A DNA stretch of 46,225 nt, from NCBI RefSeq assembly GCF_900240275.1, contig NZ_LT964761.1:220780-267004 (forward strand), given 5' to 3'. Made by a program: the position numbers and the translations under genes. Source of the stretch: [Lactobacillus] timonensis (lineage in GTDB: Bacteria; Bacillota; Bacilli; Lactobacillales; Lactobacillaceae). Of the stretch, positions 45,137 to 46,225 are shown in pieces. Position 1 is the first letter of the stretch; every line of letters starts with the position of its first letter. The notes under the pieces were generated by a model. The model searched no databases. It was given only the letters and a program-made list of their open reading frames with translations, and was not told the origin of the DNA.

Positions 45137-46021
45137 TTACTTTTCGATTGGTTCCTGGTGAATGCCGACGCGGGCAAAGATATCGTCAAAATAGGCTTTG
45201 GCCGCCTTTACTTCGCGAGTTGGATCCGCGTCTCCGTTGGCGCCAGCCCACATTTCAATCGTGTAACTACCGTTGTAGTTCAGCCGGACTAACTCCTTGA
45301 GCAGGCCGTCAAAGTCAACACAGCCCTCACCGAACGGAACGTTCTTGAACTGCCCCTTAAAGGTTGGCGTGACAGCCTTGGTATCCTTCAAGTGAATGGC
45401 GGCGATGTTACCAGTGAACTTTTCCAGCTGGGCTGGCACATCGTTATCCGGCCAGGCCGACAGGTTCCCCAGGTCTGGGTAAGCCTGAAGCCATGGGCTA
45501 TGAATCTGGGTCTTGTAGTGGGCAATCTTAGTCATCGAGTTAATGAAGGGGTCGTCCATCGTTTCGATTGACAACATAACCATCTTTTCGGCAGCCATGT
45601 GGACACACTTGGCCAGGTTTTCCACGTATAGTTCCCGGGACAGGTCCGACTTCGTCTCATAAAAGACGTCGTAGCCAGCCATTTGGATATTATGGATTCC
45701 AAGGTCCACGGCCAAGTCAATCGCTTTTTGCATCATTTCCAGCGACTTTTGACGGATCTGCGGATCCTTAGAACCCAACGGGTAGCGGCGGTGACCCGAG
45801 AGCATCATTGTGTTAATCCGGCTGTGAGTCGCCCACATGGCCTGGCGGAAACTCTCCCGTTCTTCTGCCGTCCAGTCCAGCCGCGCCAAGCGTTCATCAC
45901 TTTCATCGATCGAAAATTCCAGGAAGTTAAACCCGAGGTCGTGGACCAGCTGGAACTTTTCTTGCCACGACAGGTCCTGCGGCAGGGCCTTTTCGTAAAT
46001 TCCCAATGCGTTTGTTGTCAT
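45137..46021 (-). CDS. ulaE: L-ribulose-5-phosphate 3-epimerase (L-xylulose-5-phosphate 3-epimerase)
   Basis: 294 aa from ATG 46021, preceded by AGGAAAGG. Xylose-isomerase-like TIM barrel. The start [26 protein letters not shown] near residue 40 and IETMDDPF (metal-ligand Glu) in the middle match UlaE/SgbU. It turns L-xylulose 5-phosphate into L-ribulose 5-phosphate for UlaF. A terminator-like hairpin separates it from ulaD upstream, so part of the transcript may stop there. The length is normal. Confidence 0.92.
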   Translation of the reverse strand: MTTNALGIYEKALPQDLSWQEKFQLVHDLGFNFLEFSIDESDERLARLDWTAEERESFRQAMWATHSRINTMMLSGHRRYPLGSKDPQIRQKSLEMMQKAIDLAVDLGIHNIQMAGYDVFYETKSDLSRELYVENLAKCVHMAAEKMVMLSIETMDDPFINSMTKIAHYKTQIHSPWLQAYPDLGNLSAWPDNDVPAQLEKFTGNIAAIHLKDTKAVTPTFKGQFKNVPFGEGCVDFDGLLKELVRLNYNGSYTIEMWAGANGDADPTREVKAAKAYFDDIFARVGIHQEPIEK

Positions 46022-46044
46022 AAATACGTCCTTTCCTGTGCATG

Positions 46045-46090
46045 AAAAAAGCAATGGTCAGCGAGGGCTAAACACCTCGTCAACCATTGC
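46045..46090 (-). terminator. hairpin between ulaD and ulaE
   Basis: On the minus strand GCAATGGT/ACCATTGC and CGAGG/CCTCG pair, then TTTTTT. It lies 30 bases after the ulaD stop and 24 before the ulaE ATG, so ulaE expression needs readthrough or a closer promoter. Confidence 0.8.
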
Positions 46091-46119
46091 TGTAAGAGAG
46101 ATTGTCGAATTGGATCTAA

Positions 46120-46225
46120 TTAGCCCCAAATCCGGTTGATTTCGTCCTTGAATGACTGAGCGGCCTGGCGTGGGTCATCGGCACCGTGGATAGCACGGCC
46201 GGCGATGAAGCAGTATACCGGGACG
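46120..46225 (-). CDS. ulaD: 3-keto-L-gulonate-6-phosphate decarboxylase, 3' end only
   Basis: The last 35 codons are inside the window. They read PVYCFIAGRAIHGADDP, then RQAAQSFKDEINRIWG and a TAA. GRAI near the phosphate-binding loop and the DPRQAAQSF pattern are typical of the orotidine-5'-decarboxylase-superfamily enzymes KGPDC and HPS. With UlaE and UlaF next to it, UlaD is the best call. It would decarboxylate the product of UlaG to L-xylulose 5-phosphate. The 5' part lies outside the window. Confidence 0.8.
   Translation of the reverse strand, partial: VPVYCFIAGRAIHGADDPRQAAQSFKDEINRIWG

Overview
The window looks like a Lactobacillaceae chromosome, most likely Limosilactobacillus (L. 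mucosae/L. fermentum type). Evidence is the moderate GC, AGGAGG-type ribosome binding sites with frequent GTG/TTG starts, CcpA cre boxes, AdhE, an L-ascorbate (Ula) PTS pathway, and a type I-E CRISPR repeat of the GTATTC...GGTGATCC kind known from lactobacilli. The species call is inference. No rRNA or tRNA genes were seen.

Layout. 0.2-3.5 kb: a membrane-anchored protein, a decayed IS3/IS150-group element and a frameshifted small gene. 3.6-12.8 kb: a YeiH-type transporter, a secreted serine hydrolase, an alpha/beta esterase, a phosphoenolpyruvate synthase gene cut by one in-frame amber codon, PnuC with a structured 5' leader, a DHA2-type MFS exporter whose 5' end looks disturbed, and a small membrane protein. 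12.9-25.3 kb: a complete type I-E CRISPR-Cas locus transcribed leftward (cas3-cas8e-cse2-cas7e-cas5e-cas6e-cas1-cas2/DEDDh), followed by a 49-repeat array in the same direction. 25.3-26.76 kb: a 1.5-kb AT-rich stretch without ordinary genes, upstream of cas3. 26.8-31.0 kb: an RpiR regulator divergent from ulaC-ulaA-ulaB-ulaG. 31.1-35.4 kb: a potassium channel, a small unknown, a GntR regulator, a frameshifted DcuC-type carrier and a nucleoside hydrolase. 35.6-44.2 kb: adhE, a HAD phosphatase, a fructose-family PTS (EIIC, EIIB, EIIA), a small membrane protein, 6-phosphogluconate dehydrogenase and a PRD-type PTS regulator. 44.4-46.2 kb: ulaF, ulaE and the 3' end of ulaD, the catabolic half of the ascorbate pathway.

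Most notable: the gene-poor stretch upstream of cas3 holds an orphan, degenerate CRISPR repeat (25554-25580). It points away from cas3 and keeps the full hairpin through a compensatory base-pair change. The sequence after it, which would be the guide of a crRNA-like RNA, shares a 9-base seed-like block with the predicted -35/spacer region of the cas3 promoter. This is the architecture expected of a crRNA-like RNA that lets Cascade repress its own operon, or of a CreA-type antitoxin RNA. A second, more decayed GTATTC-N14-GGTG site lies 450 bp downstream. A related hairpin element follows each site at nearly the same offset (198 and 197 bp). The region also holds a 29-codon ORF with a good ribosome binding site, a perfect 14-bp inverted repeat and a likely terminated small RNA.

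The array also records its history. Three leader-distal repeats of an older type differ from the 46 main repeats by two paired stem substitutions. An aberrant 64-nt spacer lies at the switch. Two spacers far apart come from opposite strands of related sequences.
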